A stretch of DNA of 64,000 nucleotides from Bacteroidota bacterium. GTDB taxonomy: Bacteria > Bacteroidota > Bacteroidia > Flavobacteriales > Weeksellaceae. Of this stretch, positions 52,639-60,929 are shown in pieces. How positions within the stretch are numbered: the stretch's first letter is position 1; each line of letters begins with the position of its first letter. Under the pieces are notes generated by a model. That model was not told where the DNA came from. It made no database searches and saw only the letters and a program-made list of their open reading frames with translations. The position numbers were made by a program, and so were the translations under genes. The stretch lies in NCBI GenBank assembly GCA_018266955.1, contig JAFDZI010000007.1, positions 1 to 64,000 of the forward strand, read 5' to 3'.

Positions 52639-53394
52639 TTATTTTTGAACAAATTGAAAAAGTAGTTCATTAAATTCTTGTGGTTTTTCCATCATGGCAG
52701 CATGGCCACACTCGTCTATCCAATGCAATTCGGAGTTTGGGATGAGCCGATCCATTTCTATGGCCACTTCCGGAGGGGTAACATTATCTTGTTTGCCCCA
52801 TATTATACAGGTAGGAACTGCTATTTTATGCAAATCTTTTTCCATATTATGTTTGATGGCACTTCTTGCCAACATAACGGTTTTTATTCCTTTTCCTCTG
52901 TCGTTAACTACAGAAAACACCTCATCTACCAATTCTTCGGTGGCCACTTTAGGATTATAGAAAACTTCTTGGGCTTTTTTTCGGATATATTCTCTATCGT
53001 TTTTTCTAGGGAAACTATCCCCAAAACTCCTTTCATAAAGCCCCGAACTTCCTGTTAAGACCAATTTACTTACTAATTCTGGTCGAGACAATGTGAGAAT
53101 TAACCCAATATGTCCGCCCATAGAGTTTCCTACAATTATTGCAGGTTCTTTCACTTCGTCTTCCAAAAAACTCGCAACATGCTTGGCTAAACTAGATAGA
53201 TTTGTATTGAGAATAGGCAAATCATATATTGGGAGTTCCGGAAAATATACTTTATAACCACGAGTAGAGAAATAGTCTATGAGATGAGTGAAATTACTTA
53301 ACCCACCCATTAAGCCCTGAAGCAAGACAATGGGAGTTCCTTCGCCTTCTTCTATAAACTTATATGCTTTTCTTTTTTTTGATTTAAATAACAT
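52639..53394 (-). CDS. Alpha/beta hydrolase
   Basis: A 251-residue hydrolase of the alpha/beta fold. The nucleophile elbow is VGNSMGGHIG, the oxyanion strand is PIVLLQGLMGGLSN (in place of HG), the acid lies in CIIWGKQDNVTP and the catalytic His in IDECGHAAMMEKP. Substrate unknown; candidates include esterase or lysophospholipase activity. The ATG at 53394 is preferred over a TTG at 53418, because that TTG lies inside the -7 element TACTTTTG (53416-53423). Confidence 0.82.
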   Translation of the reverse strand: MLFKSKKRKAYKFIEEGEGTPIVLLQGLMGGLSNFTHLIDYFSTRGYKVYFPELPIYDLPILNTNLSSLAKHVASFLEDEVKEPAIIVGNSMGGHIGLILTLSRPELVSKLVLTGSSGLYERSFGDSFPRKNDREYIRKKAQEVFYNPKVATEELVDEVFSVVNDRGKGIKTVMLARSAIKHNMEKDLHKIAVPTCIIWGKQDNVTPPEVAIEMDRLIPNSELHWIDECGHAAMMEKPQEFNELLFQFVQK

Positions 53395-53712
53395 GAACCA
53401 ATTCTGTCGTACCTGCAAAAGTACAAATAAGTATGCAATTAGATAGATAAAATTAATAAATAATCTATTACAAGCATTTTATTTTTACACCTTTTATCCA
53501 TAATACATTAAAATTTAACTAAAAAAATTCATCATAAGCATCGTTTGAACATCCTTAAGCTCCTCATTAACAATTAACTTAATCAATGTCTTTCAAAAAA
53601 AATCAAAAAATATTAAGTAAAAAAGTACTTCAATACTTTTATATAGAAATTTTGTTTATCTTTGCAAAGTAAAAATGAATCAGCAATCGTTTAACTCAAA
53701 AAAAATCATCTT
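53395..53712. promoter_or_regulatory. Divergent control region, hydrolase (minus) and ric (plus)
   Basis: A 318-bp gene-free stretch, AT-rich. Minus side: -7 element TACTTTTG at 53416-53423 for the hydrolase. Plus side: -7 element TATCTTTG at 53657-53664 for the ric gene, and a 20-bp inverted repeat AAAAGTA-CTTCAA-TACTTTT (53621-53640) that overlaps the expected -33 region, so a candidate operator. The middle (about 53440-53600) shows no clear structure. Confidence 0.6.
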
Positions 53713-55185
53713 ATGCAAACAACAGACGAAATCATCATTCATGTTCAAGAAATAGAACCTAGACTAAGACATCAAACCATATTTGAAACTTTTAACAATC
53801 TACAAGATGGCGAAAGTTTAATTATCCATAACAACCACGACCCAAAACCTGTTTACTACCAAATGTTGGATATGTGGGGAGAAATTTTCACATGGGAATA
53901 CCTTCAACAAGGTCCTGAATGGTGGGACATTCGTGTAACAAAAAATCTAAACAATCTGGCTAGTTCTGAATTGGAAGCAGTACTAATTAATGTTCCTGCC
54001 ATAGAACCTAGCTTAAAACATGCAACTATTTTCCAGGTATTTGATGAACTCCAACCGGGGGAATCACTAATTATTCATAACGACCACGACCCTAAACCGG
54101 TGTACTTTCAATTATTGGGCGAGAGAGGAGACATCTTTACCTGGGAATATTTAGAACAAGGTCCAGAAAACTGGGATGTATTGGTTACAAAAAATAAAGT
54201 TATGAAAAATGATAAACCATTGGTTTCCGCAAAAGTAAAAGAAGGTGAAAAAATAGTGAATGTACCTTCTTTAGAGCCAAGACTAAAACATCCTACTATT
54301 TTCAACACTTTTGATGAATTAAAACCTGGGGAGTCTTTCATTATACATAACGACCATGATCCAAAACCGGTCTATTACCAATTGCTGGGCGAAAGAGGAG
54401 ACATCTTCACTTGGGAATATCTGGAGCAAGGACCTCAATTCTGGGATATTCGAGTGACTCTTAGAGGTGAGGAACAACAAGAAACCATAGGACAAATTGC
54501 AGCAAAAGACCTCAGAAAAGCAGAGGTATTCAAAAAATATGGCATCGACTTTTGTTGTGGTGGTAAAAAAACCGTTCGAGAAGTTTGTGCCGAAAAAGGA
54601 ATTGATGCAGAAATGGTAGAAAGAGAATTAAATCAGCCCATTGCTAATGTTACCAATTCTAATATGAACTTTACGGAGTGGAATATCGATTTCTTGGCCG
54701 ACTATGTAGTGAATACCCATCATAATTTTGTGAGAAAATATTTACCAGAAATCACTGCCTATGCGAAAAAGGTAGCACAAGTACATGGTGGACAGCATCC
54801 TGAACTATACGACATAAACACCTTGGTTGAGAATGTAAATGCAGAACTTACAGAACACATGGTGGACGAAGAGAACATCCTTTTCCCAAGAGTAAAAGAA
54901 ATTGTTAATGCGCAAAAAAACAAACTCCCATACCCAATGGAAGGTAGAGAAGCACTGGAAACACTAATCGACGAAACCGAAAAAGAACACGACAGTGTAG
55001 GCAGAGCAATGGAAGAAATAAGAAGACTAAGCAACAATTATGCAATCCCTAGCGATGCTTGTGCTAGTTACACCTTATTGTTCAAAATGTTAGAAGAATT
55101 TGAAAGCGATTTGTTTATTCACATCCATTTGGAAAATAACATTATGTTTCCTAAAGCAATAGAACTAGAAAAAACATTATTCTAA
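53713..55185 (+). CDS. Triple-DUF2249 / RIC (ScdA) iron-sulfur repair fusion
   Basis: A 490-residue cytoplasmic fusion. Three tandem DUF2249 domains (about 7-77, 91-160, 181-250) share the core HNxHDPKPVY and FTWEYL(E/Q)QGP; repeats 2 and 3 are nearest each other. Then comes a ScdA_N/DUF542 domain (258-308; KYGIDFCCGGKKTV, Cys281-Cys282) and a hemerythrin-like di-iron domain (about 325-482; His336/337, HMVDEENILFP, EKEHDS, HIHLENNIMFP). RIC/YtfE proteins repair Fe-S clusters damaged by nitric oxide or peroxide. DUF2249 belongs to a TusA-like fold group whose role is unsettled. Own promoter with candidate operator; a terminator follows. Confidence 0.9.
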   Translation: MQTTDEIIIHVQEIEPRLRHQTIFETFNNLQDGESLIIHNNHDPKPVYYQMLDMWGEIFTWEYLQQGPEWWDIRVTKNLNNLASSELEAVLINVPAIEPSLKHATIFQVFDELQPGESLIIHNDHDPKPVYFQLLGERGDIFTWEYLEQGPENWDVLVTKNKVMKNDKPLVSAKVKEGEKIVNVPSLEPRLKHPTIFNTFDELKPGESFIIHNDHDPKPVYYQLLGERGDIFTWEYLEQGPQFWDIRVTLRGEEQQETIGQIAAKDLRKAEVFKKYGIDFCCGGKKTVREVCAEKGIDAEMVERELNQPIANVTNSNMNFTEWNIDFLADYVVNTHHNFVRKYLPEITAYAKKVAQVHGGQHPELYDINTLVENVNAELTEHMVDEENILFPRVKEIVNAQKNKLPYPMEGREALETLIDETEKEHDSVGRAMEEIRRLSNNYAIPSDACASYTLLFKMLEEFESDLFIHIHLENNIMFPKAIELEKTLF

Positions 55186-55200
55186 ATTTTATTTACTTTT

Positions 55201-55232
55201 CATCCTGCATTTTTTTGTGCAGGATGATTTTT
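55201..55232 (+). terminator. Terminator after the ric fusion gene
   Basis: CATCCTGCA / TGCAGGATG, 9-bp arms, T-rich loop, then ATTTTT. It separates ric from the next operon or partly attenuates into it. Confidence 0.85.
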
Positions 55233-55296
55233 CTAATCATTTTTGTACCATCAGATCCATTCACATTATTTGAATCACTATTTAAAGTATAGGACA

Positions 55297-56124
55297 ATGC
55301 TCATCAACGAACAAACCAAAATAGCCGCATTACTTAAGCATCATCCAGATGCTCTAGAAACCATTATTACCATTAGTCCAGATTTTAAAAAACTAAGAAA
55401 TCCTATTTTAAGAAAATTAATGGCCGGAAGAACCAGTATTGCTATGGCTTCTAAAATTGGGGGTTGCCAACCTGAAGATTTTTTTAAAGCATTGGCTCCT
55501 TTAGGTTTTGAAGTAGATGTAGATAGAACCATAGAACCCGAAGAAAATACAGACCGAAAACCATTACCCGATATATTGAAAAATATTTCCAAAGAAAAAA
55601 TTGTAGTGTTTGATGTTCGGGACATGCTTGCAAGCGGTAGTGACCCATTAAAATTAATTCAACAAAAAATAAAAGAACTTCAAAAAGACGAAATTTTGCA
55701 AATCATCAATACCTTCGAGCCTGTACCTTTAATTAAATTATTGGAGAAACAAGGTTTTCAATCTTTTGTTGATGTTGTATCGGACAATCAAATCGATACT
55801 TATTTTTACTCTTCTGGAAAAGAAATTAACACGGCTTTTTCAAATTCTGACACCAATGAAGAAAGCAGTGACTGGGGAATTCTGTTGAATAAATACAAAA
55901 ATAATACAGTGGAAATTGATGTACGACATCTAGAAATGCCGATGCCCATGATGACCATTTTGGAAAATCTAGAAACACTACCCGTGGGGAAGGCTTTATT
56001 TGTACACCACAAAAGAATACCGGTTTTCTTATTAACCGAGTTAAAAGAACGAAACTTCGACTACCGAATTAAAGAAATTCAGGAAGGAGAAGTCTATTTA
56101 CTGATTTTTCATCAAAACGACTAA
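55297..56124 (+). CDS. DUF1858-DUF2249-DUF2249 protein
   Basis: A 275-residue protein. The N-terminal DUF1858 domain (about 5-65: IAALLKHHPDALETIITISP, ASKIGGCQPEDFF) is a small helical domain often joined to ScdA or hemerythrin proteins. Two DUF2249 domains follow: 103-170 (VVFDVRDMLASGSDP, EILQIINTFEPVPLIKLLE) and 206-272 (EIDVRHLEMPMPMMTILENL, GKALFVHHKRIPVFLLTEL). These are more like classic DUF2249 than the ones in the RIC fusion. The ATG at 55297 follows AGGAC; a frame open to 55243 is longer but less likely. The next gene starts 2 bp after its stop. Confidence 0.8.
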   Translation: MLINEQTKIAALLKHHPDALETIITISPDFKKLRNPILRKLMAGRTSIAMASKIGGCQPEDFFKALAPLGFEVDVDRTIEPEENTDRKPLPDILKNISKEKIVVFDVRDMLASGSDPLKLIQQKIKELQKDEILQIINTFEPVPLIKLLEKQGFQSFVDVVSDNQIDTYFYSSGKEINTAFSNSDTNEESSDWGILLNKYKNNTVEIDVRHLEMPMPMMTILENLETLPVGKALFVHHKRIPVFLLTELKERNFDYRIKEIQEGEVYLLIFHQND

Positions 56125-56126
56125 AT

Positions 56127-57407
56127 ATGTTTCCGGGAAGCACCACTGGACTACAACAGACTACTTCTTACAAAGTAGTGATTCCTTTTTATCTATATGC
56201 AGCCTTCACATTTTTGTTGGCCACCCTTTTTCTATTCCTACATTCGGATTTGGGATTAGAACATTATTTTACACCCAACACATTATCCTTAACACACATG
56301 ATGGCATTAGGTTGGGGCACTATGATTATTTTAGGAGCCTCGCACCAACTGCTACCCGTACTTATAGAAGGAAAATTATTTAGTACCAAACTGGCTTATG
56401 GAAGCTTTGCAGGCACAGCTATTGGAATTCCATTATTAATTTATAGTTTTTACGAATTTAACTTCGGGTGGCTGGCTCAAATAGGGGCAATTGCCATAAA
56501 CATAGGTTTATTTCTTTTCCTTTTCAATGTATTATTTAGTGTTTTACAAAACAAGAAAGCCAATATCCACGCATGGTTTATGTCCACAGCTACCCTTTGG
56601 CTGCTAAGCACTACGGTATTTGGAATGCTCTTGGTTTTTAATTTTCACTATCCCATTTTCCCATCAGAATCCGTTCAGTACTTGTCCATTCACGCACATA
56701 TGGGCATTGTTGGTTGGTTTCTAATGATGGTTTTAGGCGTTGGAAGCCGACTTATCCCCATGTTTTTAATTTCAAAATACCAAAGCAAACAGACATTGTG
56801 GTGGGTATATATTTTAACAAATTTATGCTTGATATCTTTTATCCTGATAAAACTCTATTTCGGTGCAACGGCGTTATTCATCCCAATTGTTTTCGTATTA
56901 ATAGCCATCTTCTTATTTGGTCGGTATTGCTATAAGGCACATCAAGTTCGCATCAGAAAAAATGTAGATTTGCAAATGAAAACTTCATTAATTTCCGTTG
57001 TGCAAATGTTTGTTCCCATTCTTATTATTCTATTTTTAATCATGTTATCCTCCACTAAGCATCAAGCTAAATTAGGGGTCCTTTACGGATTTTGCATTTT
57101 CTTCGGTTGGATTACCGCTATAATTATGGGGATGACTTTCAAAACACTGCCTTTTATTATTTGGAATAAAGCCTACCATAAAAAAGCCCATGAAGGGAAA
57201 ACCCCTCCACCCAAAGATTTATTTAGTGATTCTTTATATTACACCTCTTTGGTTTCTTATATCACAGGATTCATCACTTATGCTTTAGGAATTATATTCA
57301 GTAATGATCTTGCAACAAAGGGAGGAGCCGCACTATTGGTGCTGTCGGCAACCTTCTATACAATAAATGTAATGATTGTATTTTTACATAAACCACAAAA
57401 AAAATGA
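56127..57407 (+). CDS. Multi-pass membrane protein, haem-copper oxidase subunit I-like
   Basis: A 426-residue protein with about 12 membrane segments. It holds two similar histidine motifs: LTHMMALGWGTMIILGASHQ (His57, His73) and SIHAHMGIVGWFLMM (His189, His191), each ending in a Gly-rich turn and Leu-(Leu/Ile)-Pro. The internal similarity points to an old duplication. The pattern recalls haem-copper oxidase/NorB subunit I and NnrS, but the canonical HPEVY and HH copper motifs are absent. A role in NO or haem-related redox chemistry fits the locus; it is inference. Gene starts 2 bp after the DUF2249 gene and overlaps the next by 4 bp. Confidence 0.6.
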   Translation: MFPGSTTGLQQTTSYKVVIPFYLYAAFTFLLATLFLFLHSDLGLEHYFTPNTLSLTHMMALGWGTMIILGASHQLLPVLIEGKLFSTKLAYGSFAGTAIGIPLLIYSFYEFNFGWLAQIGAIAINIGLFLFLFNVLFSVLQNKKANIHAWFMSTATLWLLSTTVFGMLLVFNFHYPIFPSESVQYLSIHAHMGIVGWFLMMVLGVGSRLIPMFLISKYQSKQTLWWVYILTNLCLISFILIKLYFGATALFIPIVFVLIAIFLFGRYCYKAHQVRIRKNVDLQMKTSLISVVQMFVPILIILFLIMLSSTKHQAKLGVLYGFCIFFGWITAIIMGMTFKTLPFIIWNKAYHKKAHEGKTPPPKDLFSDSLYYTSLVSYITGFITYALGIIFSNDLATKGGAALLVLSATFYTINVMIVFLHKPQKK

Positions 57408-57727
57408 CAGTAGAAACAAACGACGCAAGCAAATGCGAATTAGCACTCAAAGGATTATATTTTGTTGACGATCCCGAAATTGGACTTAATGTGGTCGATT
57501 TAGGACTGATCTATCAAATAGAATTTATTGAAGAAGAAAAAAAATTGAATACCCTGATGACACTTACCTCACAATTTTGCCCCATGGGCGATAGCATTGT
57601 AAGTAATGTTACCGACTCTTTACAATCGGCGTTCCCAGAGTGGAGTATTCAAGTAGATTTAACTTTCGAGCCTGCTTGGGATTCTTCAAAAATATCCCCA
57701 GAAGGTCAAGAATTTTTAGGATATTAA
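57404..57727 (+). CDS. Second MIP18/SufT-like Fe-S assembly factor (DUF59)
   Basis: A 107-residue DUF59 protein paralogous to the one at 8675-9004. It has the core FVDDPEIGLNVVDLGLIYQI (about 20-39), Cys59 in LTSQFCPMGD and DLTFEPAWDSS near the end. Its position between the membrane protein and the Rrf2 gene (4-bp overlap, 1-bp gap) makes it a pathway-specific maturation factor in my reading. It may serve the RIC/DUF2249 system under stress while the other serves housekeeping. Confidence 0.88.
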   Translation: MTVETNDASKCELALKGLYFVDDPEIGLNVVDLGLIYQIEFIEEEKKLNTLMTLTSQFCPMGDSIVSNVTDSLQSAFPEWSIQVDLTFEPAWDSSKISPEGQEFLGY

Positions 57728-57728
57728 C

Positions 57729-58160
57729 ATGTTGAGTTTAACTTGCAAAACAGCCATAAAAGCGGTAATCTATCTTTCTGGAAAAAGTGCAGAAGGCGAA
57801 AAAACTGGCATTAAAGAAGTGGCTGAACAAATAAATGCCTCAGAACATACCGTTGGGAAAACTTTACAAAACCTGGTGAAACATAAAATCATCAACAGTG
57901 TAAAAGGTCCCAGTGGCGGTTTTTTCCTAACCGAAGCACAAAGAGAACAACCCATATACAATGTGGTTGAAACGATAGAAGGCAAAACCATTTTCAAAGA
58001 ATGCGGACTTGGTCTAAGCAAATGTTCAGAAACCCATCCTTGCCCCATTCACAACGACTATAAAGTAGCAAGAGCATTGGTGGAAAAAATATTTAAAGAA
58101 AAAAGAATTCTAGATCTTTGCGATCCCGTTACTCATGGCTTGGCATTTCTAATGGATTAG
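57729..58160 (+). CDS. Rrf2 family regulator, NsrR/IscR type
   Basis: A 143-residue winged-helix regulator. The recognition region is IKEVAEQINASEHTVGKTLQ with the wing GPSGGFFL. Three cysteines in the family's cluster-binding position, Cys92, Cys99 and Cys105 (KECGLGLSKCSETHPC), make an Fe-S-sensing function likely: NsrR proteins sense nitric oxide, IscR proteins cluster status. Spacing here is C-x6-C-x5-C. It is the fourth gene of the DUF2249 operon, so it probably autoregulates and controls the ric promoter. The direct target sites are not established. Confidence 0.88.
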   Translation: MLSLTCKTAIKAVIYLSGKSAEGEKTGIKEVAEQINASEHTVGKTLQNLVKHKIINSVKGPSGGFFLTEAQREQPIYNVVETIEGKTIFKECGLGLSKCSETHPCPIHNDYKVARALVEKIFKEKRILDLCDPVTHGLAFLMD

Positions 58161-58205
58161 CTTTTGAAATTTTTCGTACCTTTATATTCACTAAATCTAT
58201 AAAAT

Positions 58206-58517
58206 ATGGAAACCAACTACGGAACATTATCAGAAACCATCAATGCACTTCGAAAAGAAGGCTACACCTTGGATTTTAACCTAAAAGAAGATTGTATGGT
58301 TTGTCATAAAAATGAACATCAACTATTGGCAGATGAGTTCGAAATTGATGCCGTTTTTCGTTTTGATGGGAATACAGATCCAGATGACGAAGCCATTGTG
58401 TATGCAATTTCTTCTACCAAGCATCAAGCCAAAGGTATTTTGGTGAACGGATATGGTGTGTATAATGATGATTTTTCATCTGCATTAATTGAGAAACTCA
58501 GAAATCACGGACTTTAA
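58206..58517 (+). CDS. Small conserved protein with CxxC (Bacteroidota)
   Basis: A 103-residue protein I recall from Bacteroidota under the label phosphoribosylpyrophosphate synthetase, but it shows none of the PRPP-synthetase motifs and is far too short. The sequence opens YGTLSETINALRKEGYTLDF, has Cys30 and Cys33 in KEDCMVCHKNE, then acidic-rich DEFEIDAVFRFDGNTDPDDE. It may bind a metal. It lies 45 bp after the Rrf2 gene and 10 bp before the cupin gene. Confidence 0.7.
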   Translation: METNYGTLSETINALRKEGYTLDFNLKEDCMVCHKNEHQLLADEFEIDAVFRFDGNTDPDDEAIVYAISSTKHQAKGILVNGYGVYNDDFSSALIEKLRNHGL

Positions 58518-58527
58518 AAAAGAAAAT

Positions 58528-58923
58528 ATGGAAACAAAATCCAATGATGCAACTCCTTTAAGACCTGATGGACATCGGATATTGAATGACCATTTGGTGG
58601 AGATGAATTTACCCCAATTCATCGCACAAATAAAATCCGAAAAAACTTGGCAAGAAGGAGAAAAAAATTCAATTACTATTTTCAAATCAGATTTAATGAA
58701 AATAGTCTTAATAGGATTGCATAAAAATGCTGAACTAAAAAAGCATACCGCACAAGCTCAAATTAGCGTACAAGTATTGGAGGGCGAAGTTCAATTTTCA
58801 ATCGAGGAAAAGCAACTTTTACTAACCAAAGGGCAAATGATAAGTTTGCAGCCCAACATCCCACATGCACTATATGCGGAAAAGGAGAGTTTTGTCTTGC
58901 TTACCTTAGCTTCCATTCAATAA
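58528..58923 (+). CDS. Cupin domain protein
   Basis: A 131-residue single-domain cupin. The barrel motifs are LKKHTAQAQISVQVLEGEVQF (with His at the first ligand position) and LLLTKGQMISLQPNIPHALYA (with the second His). These could bind a metal ion and a small ligand; substrates vary widely. I chose the ATG at 58528; the frame is open further upstream but overlaps the preceding gene. It is the last gene of the plus-strand run, before a terminator-like hairpin. Confidence 0.78.
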   Translation: METKSNDATPLRPDGHRILNDHLVEMNLPQFIAQIKSEKTWQEGEKNSITIFKSDLMKIVLIGLHKNAELKKHTAQAQISVQVLEGEVQFSIEEKQLLLTKGQMISLQPNIPHALYAEKESFVLLTLASIQ

Positions 58924-58945
58924 CAAAATACCGATTTCATACCAT

Positions 58946-58976
58946 AAAAAAGGGTTGCCTTTGAGGGCAACCTTTT
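58946..58976. terminator. Terminator between cupin gene and rho
   Basis: GGTTGCC / GGCAACC core, 7 bp, flanked by A and T runs (58946-58976). It serves the converging cupin and rho genes. Confidence 0.75.
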
Positions 58977-58994
58977 CATGTTTATGGGAATCGT

Positions 58995-60773
58995 TTATCG
59001 ATTCATGCTCATCAAAAACTCTTCATTATTAAGCGATGTTTTTATGTTTTTCTCCACAAATTCCATCGCTTCTAACGGGTTCATGTCGGCTAAATATTTT
59101 CTTAGAATCCACATTCTGTGCTGTGTGGAATCTTCGTGTAGCAAGTCATCTCTTCGTGTACTAGAAGCTACTAGGTCTATCGCCGGATAAATTCTCTTAT
59201 TGGCAATTTTCCTATCCAATTGCAATTCCATATTTCCGGTTCCTTTAAATTCTTCGAAGATCACTTCATCCATTTTAGACCCAGTATCAATAAGCGCAGT
59301 GGCTATGATGGTTAAAGAACCTCCACCTTCAATTTTTCTAGCCGCACCAAAAAATCTTTTAGGCTTATGCAATGCATTGGCATCTACCCCACCCGAAAGA
59401 ATTTTCCCGGACGCTGGAGTTACCGTATTATAAGCTCTCGCCAAACGGGTGATGGAGTCCAACAAAATCACAACATCATGGCCACATTCCACCATTCTTT
59501 GTGCTTTTGCTAAAACCAAATTAGCTACTTTCACATGCTTTTCCGCTGCTTCGTCAAAAGTTGAGGCAATGACCTCCGCGTTCACACTTCGCTCCATATC
59601 CGTAACCTCTTCCGGTCTTTCATCAATTAATAAAACCATCATATAGGCTTCTGGATGATTGGCAGATATGGCATTGGCTATATCCTTTAGCAACATTGTT
59701 TTACCGGTTTTGGGCTGAGCCACAATCATTGCTCTTTGTCCTTTACCAATAGGCGCAAACAAATCGACTATTCTTGTGGATACCGTGGATCCTTTTGCTG
59801 CTAAATTGAATTTTTCTTGTGGAAAAAGAGGGGTAAGATGTTCAAAGGATACTCTATCTTTAATGAATAATAAATCTCTACCATTCACTTCAGTAGCCCT
59901 TAACAAGGAGAAATATTTCTCGCCTTCTTTAGGCAAGCGGACAATTCCTTTTACAGTATCTCCTGTTTTTAAACCATAACTTCGAATCTGGTTGGTGGAT
60001 ACATATACATCGTCTGGTGAAGAAATATAAGAAAAATCCGGTGAGCGAAGAAAGCCATAATTGTCTGGCAATATTTCCAAAACTCCTTCTATGGTCACCA
60101 TTCCATCAAAGTTAAATTCTTTTTTAGGTTCAGCTTCTACTATTTTCTGTTCAGAAGAATTCTGATTTGGATTGGAATTTTTGTTATTGTTTTGTTGAGA
60201 AGAATTGCGTTGATTCTTTTTTTGTTGCGTATGCTTTGGAAGTGGCGTTGGAAGACTTGTTTCCGTAGTGGAATCCTCTTTGGAGGGCAGGATGTTTTCC
60301 GTGTTTGTAACAGTATTTTCTGTAGCAGTTGCTACATTTTGTTCTGCAGTTTCTTTAGGTGGAGAAAGCCTTTGTCTTTTCTTTTTTAGTGTATTTTTGG
60401 TTTCAGGTTTCTCAGATGTTTGTTCTCCATTCTGGCTACTCTCTGCCATCACTACAACTTCAGTTGGTTTTTCTTCCATTGGCAATGGGGCTATTTCTTC
60501 GTTAGCCTCTTCCGAAATTTTCGTTTTTGGAGCTGCCGTTTTCGTTCTTTTTACCCTTGGTTTGGCTTCTGGTTTCGGTTTTTCTTCAACCATTGGCGTT
60601 TCATGGGCATTGTAGTAGTCTTTAACCACTTTAGGATTAGAAGCTTGGTAATCAAGAATTGCAAAAACTTTATCGTTATCGTCTGCATTTCTGGCCACTT
60701 TCAAACCCAAACCCTTTAGAATAGAGGTCACTTCCGAATCGGTTTTGGACCTTAAGGTTTCAATGTTATACAT
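58995..60773 (-). CDS. rho: Transcription termination factor Rho, with long insertion
   Basis: RNA-dependent hexameric helicase that ends transcription. Of 592 residues (E. coli: 419), about 58-222 are an extra low-complexity segment between the N-terminal SAP-like domain ([10 protein letters not shown]...) and the RNA-binding OSB domain ([20 protein letters not shown]). The insert is rich in Lys, Glu, Thr and, near 183-210, Asn and Gln ([18 protein letters not shown]). Walker A is [10 protein letters not shown] (about 352-361); the rest of the motor is normal. Insertions of this kind are known in Bacteroidota, and one in B. thetaiotaomicron Rho has been linked to phase separation. Confidence 0.95.
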   Translation of the reverse strand: MYNIETLRSKTDSEVTSILKGLGLKVARNADDNDKVFAILDYQASNPKVVKDYYNAHETPMVEEKPKPEAKPRVKRTKTAAPKTKISEEANEEIAPLPMEEKPTEVVVMAESSQNGEQTSEKPETKNTLKKKRQRLSPPKETAEQNVATATENTVTNTENILPSKEDSTTETSLPTPLPKHTQQKKNQRNSSQQNNNKNSNPNQNSSEQKIVEAEPKKEFNFDGMVTIEGVLEILPDNYGFLRSPDFSYISSPDDVYVSTNQIRSYGLKTGDTVKGIVRLPKEGEKYFSLLRATEVNGRDLLFIKDRVSFEHLTPLFPQEKFNLAAKGSTVSTRIVDLFAPIGKGQRAMIVAQPKTGKTMLLKDIANAISANHPEAYMMVLLIDERPEEVTDMERSVNAEVIASTFDEAAEKHVKVANLVLAKAQRMVECGHDVVILLDSITRLARAYNTVTPASGKILSGGVDANALHKPKRFFGAARKIEGGGSLTIIATALIDTGSKMDEVIFEEFKGTGNMELQLDRKIANKRIYPAIDLVASSTRRDDLLHEDSTQHRMWILRKYLADMNPLEAMEFVEKNIKTSLNNEEFLMSMNR

Positions 60774-60929
60774 AAATTTTTAGTGTGCGTATCGTACTTT
60801 TTTAGAATGATTAAGATTATGATAGTCAGGCGACTTCAATCTTTCCAATGAAATAATTATGATGCAAATCTACATTAATTTTTGAAAAACACAAAATTTT
60901 ATTATTTTTGCTGGGATTTTAAAAGAAAA

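Noticed and set aside
58206-58517. Label 'phosphoribosylpyrophosphate synthetase' for the 103-residue protein
   Set aside because: No PRPP-synthetase motifs and too short; the label looks like an old misannotation.
60801-60817. TTTAGAATGATTAAGAT upstream of rho
   Set aside because: Shares 12 bases with the suf site but the right arm does not pair, so it is at best a half-site.
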